In this document: positions 34,952 to 45,968 of the stretch, one piece after another
Position numbering within the stretch: the first letter of the stretch is position 1
Layout: each line of letters opens with the position of its first letter
Source of the DNA: Adineta ricciae
Lineage: Eukaryota; Rotifera; Eurotatoria; Adinetida; Adinetidae
Direction of reading: 5' to 3'
NCBI GenBank assembly: GCA_905250025.1
Contig: CAJNOJ010000370.1
Coordinates: 1-64,000 of the forward strand
DNA length: 64,000 bases
Translations under genes and position numbers: made by a program
Notes under the pieces: model-generated
What the model was told of the DNA's origin: nothing
Databases searched by the model: none
What the model saw: only the letters and a program-made list of their open reading frames with translations

Positions 34952-36738
34952 ATGATAAGAAACGACANCAGATACTACGAATAAAAATATTCTGGTATGG
35001 TATGATCCAAATATGTCTGAACATGAAGAATACTATCAACGCATCATTTATGCTCTGAGGCAAAGCAACACCGTTCATCAATTTCTCTTTTATTCAAATC
35101 AAGACCTATGCATTTCGTACATTCAATCAGAATCAGATGAAAATAGAATTTTTATGCTCATATCAGGTAGAATTATGATTGGAAATATTGTTTCTAAACA
35201 TTATCTCTTTACTTTTCATGTAAGGGCTGAATGCTGATATGATGAAGCTCTTGTTAGAGAAAATATATCGACTTAAGCGAATCGATTCAATTTTCCTGTA
35301 CGTAACTAATAAAGAAGTGCTTCAGAGATGTCAACCACTCGAATTGGACTATTATACGGTCATGGGAATCTATAATCAGTCGACTGTTTTGATCAAAGCG
35401 GTACTTCGACGGCTTAAAACTGAATATCAACTGAGAGTTCTTCGTAATCCTGATCGATCTTGCATAAGCGTATTTATCAGTTTGGCACCAGTGTCACCTG
35501 ATGATGATCCGATCGGTCTAACGAGATTCTCATGCATCGGTCTCGAGCAAAATTTCACCGGATATCTACGTGATTGTCAAAGCGCATACGACTATGTCTG
35601 GTTTCAAATGTTCACAATCCTACTTGAAAGAACACCGTGTAACCAACAGACACGACGAATAATGACTCAATGCTGTCGTGATCTTTATAGGGCGGATGAT
35701 ATAAGTCTCAAACAAATCGATCATTTTGGGCGCACATACAAAGCAGACCGAGCTCTTTATTGGTATACGAAGCCGAGCTTCTTTAATATGGTCATCAACA
35801 GCGTATTGCGCTCGAATAATGTGGGTGCTTTATATGTATTTCGCGAACAAATTCTGGACATACGAATGGGTCTTGCCGTTAAATGCAAAGAACAGATTAA
35901 GCAGTGGCAACGCGATGGTTTTCGACAGCGTCCTCTCTATCGTGGCACGACGATGGATCAAGAGAAGTATCAAGAGTTACAAACGCACTCTATTGACCAT
36001 TTTATCAGCTTTTATGGATTCCTTTCGACAACATATGAAGAAAGTGTCGCACAAATATTTGCTGCATCTGGGGATGAAACATTGTCAGCAAAAAACCAAG
36101 TATCTGTTATTTTCGTTATCACAGTACCGACTTTGTCCGAGTTCGATGATGACTTGGTGTTCGCTAATGTGTCGAGTGTAACGGCTGTTTCTGACGAAGA
36201 AGAGATTCTCTTCGATATTGGTACAACATTTAAAGTAGAAAGTACGATCTATGAGCCGCAGAATAAAACTTACTATGTAAGGATGCTGGCAACCAGCGAG
36301 GGCGCGCGTGCCGCTCGTCGTGTCATGTTAGAAAATTGGGTTGCGTTGTGCGATTTAATGGTAAATCGAGTGAACGAATGGTATGATTTCGCCCGTGACG
36401 GTTGTAAAGAACTCTTGTCAAAGAAAGATCTGAAGGAACTTCCATGGAATCATGTTTTACAACGCATTGTTTACACAAACAATCTTATGACAACGACTGC
36501 AGCAATCACAAGACAAAATCCGTTCCAAGCATTACCATCGAAATCCCGAGCATTAGTTAAAAACGCCGACCGTGGAGTTCTGCAACGAGCCTGGGGCTAC
36601 ATGAAGCGACATGTTTTCAGAACAGATCCTAGCGTGCTATATACTCCACAGCCTCGAAATGCTGCACAAGCTTACCATATTCGTTTACAACAAGATGTTC
36701 AAGTAATCAATACCATGATAGACAAATTCGGAATGTAG
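34952..36738 (+). CDS. ADP-ribosyltransferase (ART, R-S-E type), haplotype A
   Basis: Counterpart of the gene at 29515: exon 1 begins at ATG 34952 and ends at 35166, and exon 2 is 35225-36738. A single N at 34968 replaces about 49 nt of exon 1 (present in B), so the first residues cannot be read. ART motifs are unchanged (YRGTTMD, GFLSTT, SDEEEILFDIG). Substitutions relative to B are scattered and mostly conservative. There is no stop or frameshift apart from the gap. Confidence 0.8.
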
Positions 36739-37629
36739 CTCGATTACACATAATTAAGGATTTGAATATGTAATCTCAAAATATAACACTATTGAAGAAA
36801 ACTCAGACGTGCACGTTGTACTCAATACGATTTGTCAAAAAAAGAGAACTTCCATATCTTCTCAGGACAAGTTTCGAGGTTTGTTTTCCTTCCGTCAAAC
36901 ATACAATAAGTTTTTATAGTGCAATTCATAGTCAATATAATCCAAACAATAAACGTCTTTTCCCTTTTTATCTTGATAGAGAAAATTATTACTGTCACTA
37001 GCTTAAAGACATAAACACGGCTGAAATCTGAGAATGAGTCCGATGACATTGATCAAAAGTCGATCTGGTGACTTTCCGATGAACTTCCGGTAATGACAAA
37101 AGATGAACAAACGACATCAGCAGCGGATTGAAGAAAGTAAAGAATTACGCATATTGACTGAAAACGGGTACAACGTCGTATGGCACATCACACAAATGAA
37201 TTAACACAAGATTTGTTGGTGATAGATTAAAAACGATCAACAACGATGATATACTAATTAGTTAACCGGAGAATCATCCGACAATATTATTTTCATTGAT
37301 TGTCTAAATTCAGCTGACATTTTTTATGCATTCTCAATGAAGTAATTTCTGTTTTTCATATGATAAATGTAGGGAAAACTCGATATTGTCACTGAGTTGA
37401 TTTCGATATCACGGTGTGCATCTGTCGTAGATGAGTTCAATTGACCTGACTACAAGTAACATTGGTTACCAATTTGTGGTTCTTGAATAAAATTCATGAT
37501 ATAGAAGAAATTAATTTCATCAGAAAAATAAGTCTTTTCTAAAAGGATGAACACAGTACTTCTTCGCATTGTTCTATTTAATATTTGTCTGATAAAAATC
37601 CCAATAGCTTCTGGACATAAATAAAACGT
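36739..37629. other. 3'-3' intergenic region between ART and RNA ligase (haplotype A)
   Basis: Colinear with 31352-32250, with more differences than the coding parts, including small indels. No gene seen. Confidence 0.45.
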
Positions 37630-38768
37630 TTACTCGTCATCATTGTTCGCTGTGTTAGTATCTTCAGTGATTTGAAAAATATCCTTCATATGTGAAATGG
37701 CAAACTTTTTAAAGTCAGTTTCTTTGCCTCCGTATATATTCATTAGCAATGGCATATACACTTTCATTGCATTCTCGTTCATAACTTTGATCGCATAATC
37801 CTTCCGTGATAGGTCTTTGTTTTCTTCGTGGAATTTTTCAACAGTCTGAACTATTTGATTGTAAATTGGCCGCACCCGACTTTCCATATCTGTGATCTTT
37901 CGTAGATATTCGTCTTGATCAGCGACTAGAGATCGTAAATCGTCGGTTTGTTCATTGATGACGCACTGAAAGAGATACTTAGGTGACGACAAGTTTGTTC
38001 GTGTATGGTGAAGTAATAGATATTTATGAGTTTTGATCTTAACTAAATAGGACTTCTGATCTGCACCGATAATTTCTACCACATAACCTTCACCTTCCGT
38101 TTCATTCCGAATGTCTTCAACTAATTTTGCATGAGCTAAATCCATTGCTATTTGTTTAAACGATACGACATTTTCAACCATGGTGCTACAATGTTTTTCT
38201 TCGAGAAATTTTATCAACTGATTACCGAATAATGTCGCGCCTGTGAGATGACAACGTATAGAAAGTATTCGTAGTTCTGGTTCATTGTAGTGCAAAACAA
38301 TTTGATTGGTGGGTGATATGTATTCGAAATTCACTGTTTTGTTATCATGAACAATACCATTGACTTCATCGAAATATTTTCCTGAAAACAAAAGAAAACG
38401 ATCGATTATTAAAGTGTGTAGTCGAAGCCAATCGTACCTGTTAGTAATTTCATCGCTTCCAATGCCTGCGATGATTTCAGAGACGCTTTCGATTTTAATT
38501 TCGTTTGTCCTCTATGCAAATATGTTGATATCAGTGAACCATCGAGCTTTTCCATTTGAATTCCGAGGGCTCCTAAGGGATGGATGTTTACGCCGTTTCC
38601 TTCTTCGTAATTAAAGAACTTTTCCGGTGGTAAACAAACGAGTTGGACGTTTTCGGCATCGGTTATATCGAACATTGTTCCACGACAATTCAAAGCCGAT
38701 GGATAGGAAAATTGTTCATATGAACAAAGGATATAATTGAATATACGATATTTAATCGAATCACATTC
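37630..38768 (-). CDS. T4 Rnl1-type RNA ligase, haplotype A, 5' end lost
   Basis: Counterpart of 32251-33389: exons 38768-38438 and 38381-37630. All Rnl1 motifs listed for haplotype B are kept (MEKLDGSLIS, KSKASLKSSQA, EGYVVEI, KIKTHKYLLLH). It breaks off at the N (38769) at the same codon as B, so neither copy shows the N-terminus. The frame that seems to continue across the gap is antisense deiodinase sequence, not ligase. Confidence 0.85.
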
Positions 38769-38769
38769 N
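38769..38769. other. Assembly join (single N)
   Basis: Joins the truncated ligase gene (minus strand) to the last exon of an unrelated gene (plus strand). Confidence 0.9.
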
Positions 38770-38770
38770 T

Positions 38771-38902
38771 CGCGGATGGCCGGAGAAACTCTATGTTTTA
38801 TCGGATGGTAAAGTGCTCTATCAAGGTCAAAATGGTCCATCAGGTTATTCCATTCCATCGGTGAATTATTTCTTGAAAAACAATGTTTTGAATGAAAACT
38901 GA
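38771..38902 (+). CDS. C-terminal exon of a deiodinase-like protein
   Basis: After the gap, 43 codons are open to TGA: WPEKLYVLSDGKVLYQGQNG followed by PSGY and a short helix. This matches the C-terminal end of the iodothyronine deiodinase family (thioredoxin fold), where a WPERLYVI..GKVVY..GP.GY pattern is typical. The selenocysteine/cysteine active site would be upstream and is not in the window, so activity cannot be judged. The symporter gene begins 225 bp downstream on the same strand. Confidence 0.65.
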   Translation, partial: RGWPEKLYVLSDGKVLYQGQNGPSGYSIPSVNYFLKNNVLNEN

Positions 38903-39126
38903 AAATTTCATTTTTTTATTTTATTTCAATGATATTTTGTATTGAAATCGGTTTGCGTACCGAAGATACAAGATGGAGTGCGTTTCTCGTTGTAAAATAA
39001 AAATAAATTTTTGGTTTCGTTTCTTCTCATTCTGTGTATTGATCTTTGATATCAACATGTGAAAAGATGCAGTGTCATAAGGATGAAGGACAAGAAAAAG
39101 GGCATTTCATTTCAAGTATACTTGTC

Positions 39127-41564
39127 ATGTATCTCAGTTGGATTGATTATACAGTCTTTGTTTTATTATTAAGTAAATTTGCATTGAAACGCTGTTGATT
39201 AACAACTCAATGTTTTAGTTTTCTCATGTGGAATTGGAATCTATCAAGGTTGTATCCGATCGAAGCAAACTTCGACTAAAGAATTTCTTCTGGCTAATGG
39301 TCGGATGAAAATTCTACCAACAGCAATGAGTTTACTTGCAAGTTTAACATCTGCTGCATCACTATTGGGTATGCCTGTTGAGTTCTACTATTTTGGATCG
39401 ATGCTTGTGTATTGCGGTAAGTTGAAAGCGTCTTTGCATGTCATTAGTTTTAATCTTCGACAAAAGTTGTCCCATGGTTTATCGGAACTTATTTAACAAT
39501 GAAATTTTTCATACCGAAATTTCACTACGTGGGAAATGCAAGTATTTATGCTGTATGTACGCGATTATTTTTTTAAGGGGAATATTTCTAAGTGTCGTTA
39601 TTGTTACATAGTATCTCGAACAGCGATTTTCATTGACGATTCGAATTCTGGTGACCGGGAGTTTTATTCTGGTCACTGTGAGTAGAAATTGCCAGATTTA
39701 AGCATGATTTTGATGGAGACTATCGAAGATTCTTTCCATGGCAACGATTTTGTATGGGCCGAGCATCGCTTTAAGTCAAGTCACGGGTTTAAATATTTGG
39801 TTATCCGTTGGACTATGTGGTATAGTTTGTACAGTCTATACGAGTATTGTAAGGAATTTTTTTTAATGAAAACATTCCGTTTCGAAAGGAAAATTTTAGG
39901 GAGGAATGAAAGCGGTTATATGGACTGATGTTATTCAAGCATCGATTATGTTTATTGGTTTGACTCTATCAATTATTTTTGGTAAGAGTTGCACGAGAAG
40001 AAAACATTGAACTTTACGTTTAATCTAAGGTTTTATTGATCTCGGCGGGGTATCGAAAGTATTCGAAATCGTGAATAATGGAAATCGATTACAATTCGCT
40101 GAGTACATTAACAGATAATTCGATGTAATTATATGAATAAATCCATTTAGTATTCGTTTGGACCTATCGATTCGATATACATTTTGGAGTATATTCATTG
40201 GTGTGATCTTCTCCAGTACGGCGCAATATGCCTGTATTCAAACTCAAGCACAGCGGTATATGTGTGTTAAAGATACGAAAACTGCTCAAAGAGTTGCATG
40301 GACCAATTATGTGATGTTCTTGACGATCAAAATGCTTTGTTTGTGTGTCGGATGTTTGCTATATGCAAAATATAGTCAATGTGATCCAATTCGATCAAAG
40401 AAAATTTCTCGGCCAGATCAGGTAAGATGATAAATGGAGGAAGAGAATATGTGATGCGAAACGTGTGATTTTCTAGATGTATCCGTTGTTTGTCATTGAA
40501 ACATTAGGAAGATTTCCGGGTTTAACAGGTCTTTTTATCGCATGTATATTGAGCGCCACATTGAGTACATTTTCAAGTGGAGTAAATAGTACGGCGACAG
40601 TTGTTTTGGAAGATATTTACAAAAGATTGACAAAGAAAGAATTAATCACTAACGATCGACAAGTTCTGCTTTCGAAAATCTTATGTGAGAAAACTTTGAT
40701 CCTTAAAATTTTCAAAACTTTTCTCGTATAGCCGTGTGTATCGGAAGCTTAACAGTACTGATGGCATTCCTAGTCTCGTTTATGCAAAGCAATATCATCA
40801 CTGTTAGTATTTACAAGTTTATCTTGGTGTTCATGTCAGTAGATTTTAGATTATCATTCAAATCTTCGGTGTATTTGCAGCTCCTATTCTTGGAATCTAT
40901 ATTCTTGGATTCTTTTTCTCGCGAGTTAAAAGCCGAGTATATACGAGCTATTTTCTTTGATAAAAACATCTGTGAAACATTTGTTTAGAGTGTATGTGTA
41001 GCGTTTTTCATTTGTTTAATCTTTCAATTATTTCTACTCTTTGGTTCAATATTTATGCCGATGCCACCGAATAAGAACGGGGGACGACTGCCCACGTCGG
41101 TCGATCAATGTATTCCAGCAGTTAATGAGACTGCTTCGACAACCACGACAGAAATGAAGTAATAAAACGAGAGAAAGAGAAATCGATGTATTAGTTTTTT
41201 TTGTAATTTAGATCGAATGGGTTAGTGGCTTTATTCTCAATATCACCACTTTGGTTTATATGTATTGGCACGTTAATTACTATTGTTGTTGGACTGATTT
41301 TGAGTTTTATTCTCGGTGAGATCCTTTTAACTCAATTTTCCATAGATGGAAAATTAATCGTGTTTTTCTAGATTACAACGATCCAAAAGTGATCGATCCA
41401 TTGCTATTGGTATCGCCAAAAGATATTCTTCCATGTGTATCATCAAGAAAAGTAAAGATAAAATCGCCCTTTTTCTACACTGAATCTTTTCGTTCTAGGT
41501 CCTGGTAGAATCATCAACTGTCGACAAAACCGACAGAATCATCGAGGAAGATATGATGCTTTGA
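39127..41564 (+). CDS. SLC5-type sodium/solute symporter
   Basis: I can trace 15 in-frame exons: 39127-39172, 39219-39416, 39467-39552, ~39605-39676, 39729-39848, 39900-39981, 40030-40102, 40151-40421, 40477-40684, 40732-40802, 40850-40936, 40989-41158, 41212-41315, 41372-41451, 41499-41564; ~580 residues. It starts MYLSWIDYTVFVLLL and continues with SLC5 hallmarks: FLLANGRMKILPTAMSLLAS, LEQRFS, SQVTGLNIW, GGMKAVIWTDVIQ, QAQRYMC, and LSATLSTFSSGVNSTA (sodium-site helix) followed by LEDIYKR. This is the sodium-coupled monocarboxylate/iodide/multivitamin branch (SLC5A5/6/8/12-like); the substrate cannot be told. The tail is Ser/Thr- and acid-rich, and the gene ends ...EEDMML. Very short introns (~46-60 bp) are the norm here. 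Confidence 0.9.
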
Positions 41565-42994
41565 TATTTGAATAAACGAATCATTTTCTGCTAATGTTAA
41601 GAGTATTTATTACAGGCTATCATCTCATAGCTATAATGCCAAACTCTCATTACAATAAGTTAACGAAACTAATTAGTTGAAAAGAACACGATCATAAACC
41701 ATCGTGCGCAATGAAATACGAATAGAAAAATACTTTCTTATTTTCTGATGTGTGTGTTCACTTTTCAAGAAGGTAGGTCAAAATCAAAGTCAGTTAGATA
41801 GAAAGAATATAAATGGTTCGATCATGATCCGAACGTGCAGATTAATCCACACGACGATCATTAGGATTTATACCTTCTTCTACATATTGGTCATCGCGAT
41901 TCGCGTCTTCATCCACATGTTCGACATTCATTTGATTAACTGATAACCTGCCAATAATTTCGGTCATACGTTCTAAATTGGAACGATTGCTTGAAGATTT
42001 TGTTTTATGAATGGTTAATGCTCTCTTTTGATTGTTTTGAATAAACAAGTGCCAATATCGCGCTGATAGTTGCACTATTATCTCTTTGAATATTCTTAGC
42101 TTTGAGGGTAAATTTCAAAGTATTATCATAATCTTTCAATGAGTGACTGGATTCCGTTACTGTCCTGATCGAATCGATATATTCGAAGTGCATCTATGGA
42201 ATAATCAAATGCACATTGATAGTTTGTTTCTGATAATAGCGATGACCAAGGCAAAGTTCACAAACAATCAAATGTAGACGAATACCATAGTTATCATGTG
42301 AGCTAGCGGATAATTGAATAAGTTCCATACTTTAGAAGATTTGCTTTCCTTTTGCTGAATGATCGATAGATCTATCAAAGTCTAAGTTGTTTATGCCAAG
42401 AGTATAACCAATATTATCATTAATCAAAGCGATGTTGATATTATCGTTGTCAAAGATAAGTAACGCGGCCTGGTAGCCGCTAAACCCTCTACTGAAAGGA
42501 TAGTATTAGAGCGCTACTATTCGTCCAAAGAGAGAAAAAAGTTATTTTAGTTGAAAGATCTGATCATTTGTCAGAATGTTTTACTTAGACCAATTTCGCT
42601 TCCTGAAATCTTCTGAAATTATAACGCCTAGTCGTTTGTCGGCCGTTCGCGGCTAGCCGTTACATGTATATTATCCGACATGTTTCGTCTTCGCTCTAGA
42701 GACGCTTCAGGTGGATTAAAATATTTTGATTTCATTCTAGTTAAACAAATTAGAAGAGCGTACCACGACCGGTTTCGCCCTTGCTCGAGGATCTCTTCAG
42801 TTGGCAATTAAATCTTACTAATAATTAATCACAGAACCAAATTATTCTGTGATATATTATGTTCCGAAAGACGGAAGTTGTAGTGCTCTTTGATATATCT
42901 AATGAGGTTGGTGACTTCTAAAACGAATTACAGACAAATAGTTATGCCTTTGAATTAGGTTTATAAGTTCTGTCCTTTCAGTCTAGGAAACCAG
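41565..42994. other. Intergenic with a possible decayed TPR-type gene on the minus strand
   Basis: On the minus strand at about 42193-41842, two frames carry TPR-like pieces (DNTLKFTLKAKNIQRDNS...ILALVYSKQ, then LSARYWHLFIQNNQKRAL) interrupted by stops and frameshifts. They resemble the tetratricopeptide tails of bdelloid proteins but are too degraded to name. Further on (42630-42668) lies a short dispersed repeat listed separately. Confidence 0.3.
42630..42668. repeat. Short GC-rich dispersed repeat
   Basis: Shares ACGCCTAGTCGTT(T/C)GTCG and G(C)AGCTAGCCGTT-like ends with 58913-58960. GC-rich words in AT-rich DNA, containing CGGCTAGCCG, a perfect palindrome. Confidence 0.5.
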
Positions 42995-43507
42995 TTATTC
43001 TCCTTGTACAATACCAATCCAATTTAATTTCCATTTTCGTATCGCTAAGCGTTCCATTGAGTATTGTTTGGGTTCTCGTCCAATGTCTGGATAAAGAAAT
43101 ATGGTGAAGCCAGTTGATGTTCCTCTATAGATTGATGTCATTCCCGTGGTTGTCCAATGTTCACTGTCACCAGAAAGACTGGTAAAGTAGGTTGGCATTT
43201 GATTGAAGTGACATGAAGTTGTATTGATATACATCATTAGCCCAGATGGGCCTTGATTGAAGGGCAACCATTGATCAGAATTTGTTGTACCATAGCAGAA
43301 TTTGGGTAGCTTTTTAATAGTTTGCTCGTGTTCACTAATCTTTTTCTCTTGATCATTCAACTTTTGCTGTATGTTTCCAATCTGTTGCTTTAAACCATTG
43401 TAAAAGTCAACTGACGTATTATTCCAGAAAAAGGAATCGTCCATTGCATAAACAATCATATAAAAATTTGCCACCGATGAAATAAACAGCAGGATACGTA
43501 GCTGCAT
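42995..43507 (-). CDS. Secreted coiled-coil protein with a Trp-rich C-terminal domain
   Basis: 170 residues, one exon. A signal peptide (MQLRILLFISSVANFYMIVYA) is followed by a heptad-rich coiled coil (LKQQIGNIQQKLNDQEKKIS), then a ~100-residue domain with conserved-looking aromatics: W-x-P, a Cys pair (FCYG and SCHF), SLSGDSEHWTTTGMTSIY, TGFTIFLYP and a final W-x-LNWIGI. I have an impression of similar GxSxHWxTTG...TGFxVYL...NWIGI domains in secreted proteins of other eukaryotes, but I cannot name the family. It may form trimers through the coiled coil. A TATTTTATA element (43545-43553) 38 bp upstream of the ATG is a likely TATA box. Confidence 0.75.
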   Translation of the reverse strand: MQLRILLFISSVANFYMIVYAMDDSFFWNNTSVDFYNGLKQQIGNIQQKLNDQEKKISEHEQTIKKLPKFCYGTTNSDQWLPFNQGPSGLMMYINTTSCHFNQMPTYFTSLSGDSEHWTTTGMTSIYRGTSTGFTIFLYPDIGREPKQYSMERLAIRKWKLNWIGIVQGE

Positions 43508-43639
43508 GTTTGGAATGTAAGAATCAGTCTCGTTTTACTCCCGCTATTTTATACAATACAAAACCACTTCCCAGATGACATTGCTGTCTGTAATTGAATA
43601 ATATATGTATACCAATTTTTTTTGTTGTATTCTTCCGCG

Positions 43640-44270
43640 GAAAATGGTTATTGGTCAAAGGTTAAACCTGAGTTTCGCCGAAAAATAAAAATGTCGAAAG
43701 TAAAAATATCGATTGATAATAACACCGAAAGATAAGCGTCGAAGTGTTAAAATATCGAGATTTGAAATGTCGAGACCGAGAAATGTCGAAAGATGGCATA
43801 TTAGAATGCCAAAAGAAAATATTTTTGTCGTTTTGGTAATTGATGTTTTACTAATATAATACATGAGATTTTAATCAACTCTTTATAATATAATGACTTG
43901 AACTAATAATATATATAGATTTAATTTAATTTTAGAAATTTTCGATCTTTTATTTTTATGGTAGTGCAGCTCAAAATCATTTTGGGTTATGATTCAGAAA
44001 AGGTAGTGATGTGCAGGTTAACCTGAAATTGATCGAAATGTTAAAATGTCGAAAGCAAAAATATCGAAAATCAAACCATCGAAAACAAAGAAGAGAGTGC
44101 AGATAGATGTGTAAGATTGAGGATGAGGGTGAAGAACAATACCTTTCTCAAACTAAATCATTCGCACCTTGTCCATTTTTCGATGTTTGTATAATTTGCG
44201 TATTCGATATTTTTTTATTTTCGATCTTTTTAAATTCGATATTTTTACTTTCGACATTATTCAGTAGAAT
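43640..44270. repeat. TCGAAA-rich interspersed repeat with inverted halves
   Basis: Sequence at 43640-43800 and 44030-44090 is built from words such as ATGTCGAAAG, AAAATATCGA and GTCAAAGGTTAAACCTGA. At 44170-44262 the same words occur in the opposite orientation (TTTCGATG, TTCGATATTTTT, TTTCGACATT). The halves face each other like long terminal inverted repeats of a non-autonomous DNA element. No transposase frame lies between them and I could not define a target-site duplication. Confidence 0.5.
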
Positions 44271-45968
44271 CGATGTGCAATTATGATGAGAGGATGAGGT
44301 AATCGTTCTAAATGTTCTTTTTCTGTAAGATTTGTCTTTATTGATATAGATTCTTTTTTTTGTTCGTTGGTTAGACACATATATTGGTGATGGTAGGGTA
44401 GTGCTTTTTGTCGTTCTGTTGATATATGATATAGATATGTTATTTTCTTTCGTTTCTGTTAGATGAAGTATGTGTGGAAGAGAATGGAATGAACTAGTAG
44501 CGCTCGTCGAGGCAGACTCGCTATACCCTCGACTGAATTACTGACTGAAAATACAATAGCCTTATGTGCATTTTATGCAAAAAAAGACAGAAGTATAACC
44601 TTTGAAGGGGCCCCCAGAAACTGATCTTCATTCACCTCACAGTCTTCGAAAGAATCAAAAGAAAACTTGTGTTCCTTTTAATTATTCCATATTCCTGACT
44701 GACAATCACTGTTCACAGGAAGCAGAGGTTCGCTACAAATGACTATTATGGATTTGCACCTTACACACATCCTCCTTTTTCTAAAAGAAAGATAATTTCA
44801 GTAAGACCAAATGAGACTCGGTATAGATTTTGCATTCGAACGTGTCAGATTGTTTATACTTTTGTAACTGGCTAGATTACCAGGCGCCACTCACAACTCG
44901 CCGCTCCAAAGCTGTCCCTATCTATCATATAATTACCCGTGTGCTACTAAAAAGTATCGAAAACTAATTAGCATTCTATCAGCACCTCATAGATAAAATT
45001 ATCCTCGTCCGAACATTTGAGGCTATCTCCTTAATTAAAAGGCTTAAAGGCCTACAATAAGTTTCAATATATCGAAGCTCAGCATTTAAGATTGCTCTTC
45101 AGTATGTAACTTGTGAATGAATGTATTTTTGGATTACTGGCCTTTAGTATGCGACAGTCAACCGAGTGTGTTTTTACTTTTTCGTAATCAACTCTTCTAT
45201 GTAGCCCTCCTCTCAGGTGCAGATGAAATGTTTTCTTCATTTCTGCCACGTCCCTGCCCCTTCACTCCTCCCCTCAACCAAGATCTAACCTCAACACCCC
45301 TCCAAAACCATGTGTTATGTAGTTTTGAGCCTTTTTCAAGGAAATGTTTTTTTGATCTTTGATCTCTGACCCTGGCACAGACAGACAAACGTGCAAACTA
45401 TGTTTTTTCGTATGACCCCCTTTCAATCGAGAGAACAAGAGTCAGATTTCTTTTTATCTATCTGTAGATCGAAGAGTTAGAAGTATTTTCATAAAAAAAC
45501 TTCCCCTCAAAGAACTTCCAAATTAGATAAAAACAAAAAATAAAGTGAGCAAGTGGCTATTGTCATACTAAATGTCCCGACAGATTTTTTACTTTATTTT
45601 CTTTATTTTTCAATAACTACACGAGATTTATCGACGATTTTTTTACCATTTTAGGCTCACTGTCTGGTCAACGTGCCATAGAAATATTAGCTCTTAAATA
45701 AATATCGTTCATAAGAAACCGATATTTTTTCCAAAAAATGTCCCAACAGATTTTTCGTTTCGAAATGTCATCAATGATCATTTTAACATATTTATTGAAG
45801 ACCTCTGATAACTTTGATGATTAGAATGCATATTTCTTCTTCTCTATACTCTTGTACAATAAATATGGTTCAACTGTAGTTAAACTTTATCTCTACGACT
45901 TAATTACTTAGCGAATAAAAACAAACGTTTTCTTTTTATATATTTCATTTCGATTTACTATCGTCGAA
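44271..45968. other. Intergenic, nothing recognised
   Basis: No supported gene. The frame at 45117-45362 is C-rich and matches no family; its antisense is equally open, which argues for composition rather than coding. Confidence 0.4.

Noticed and set aside
38409-38858. 149-codon minus-strand frame crossing the N at 38769
   Set aside because: Chimera: ligase sequence on one side and antisense deiodinase sequence on the other side of an assembly join.
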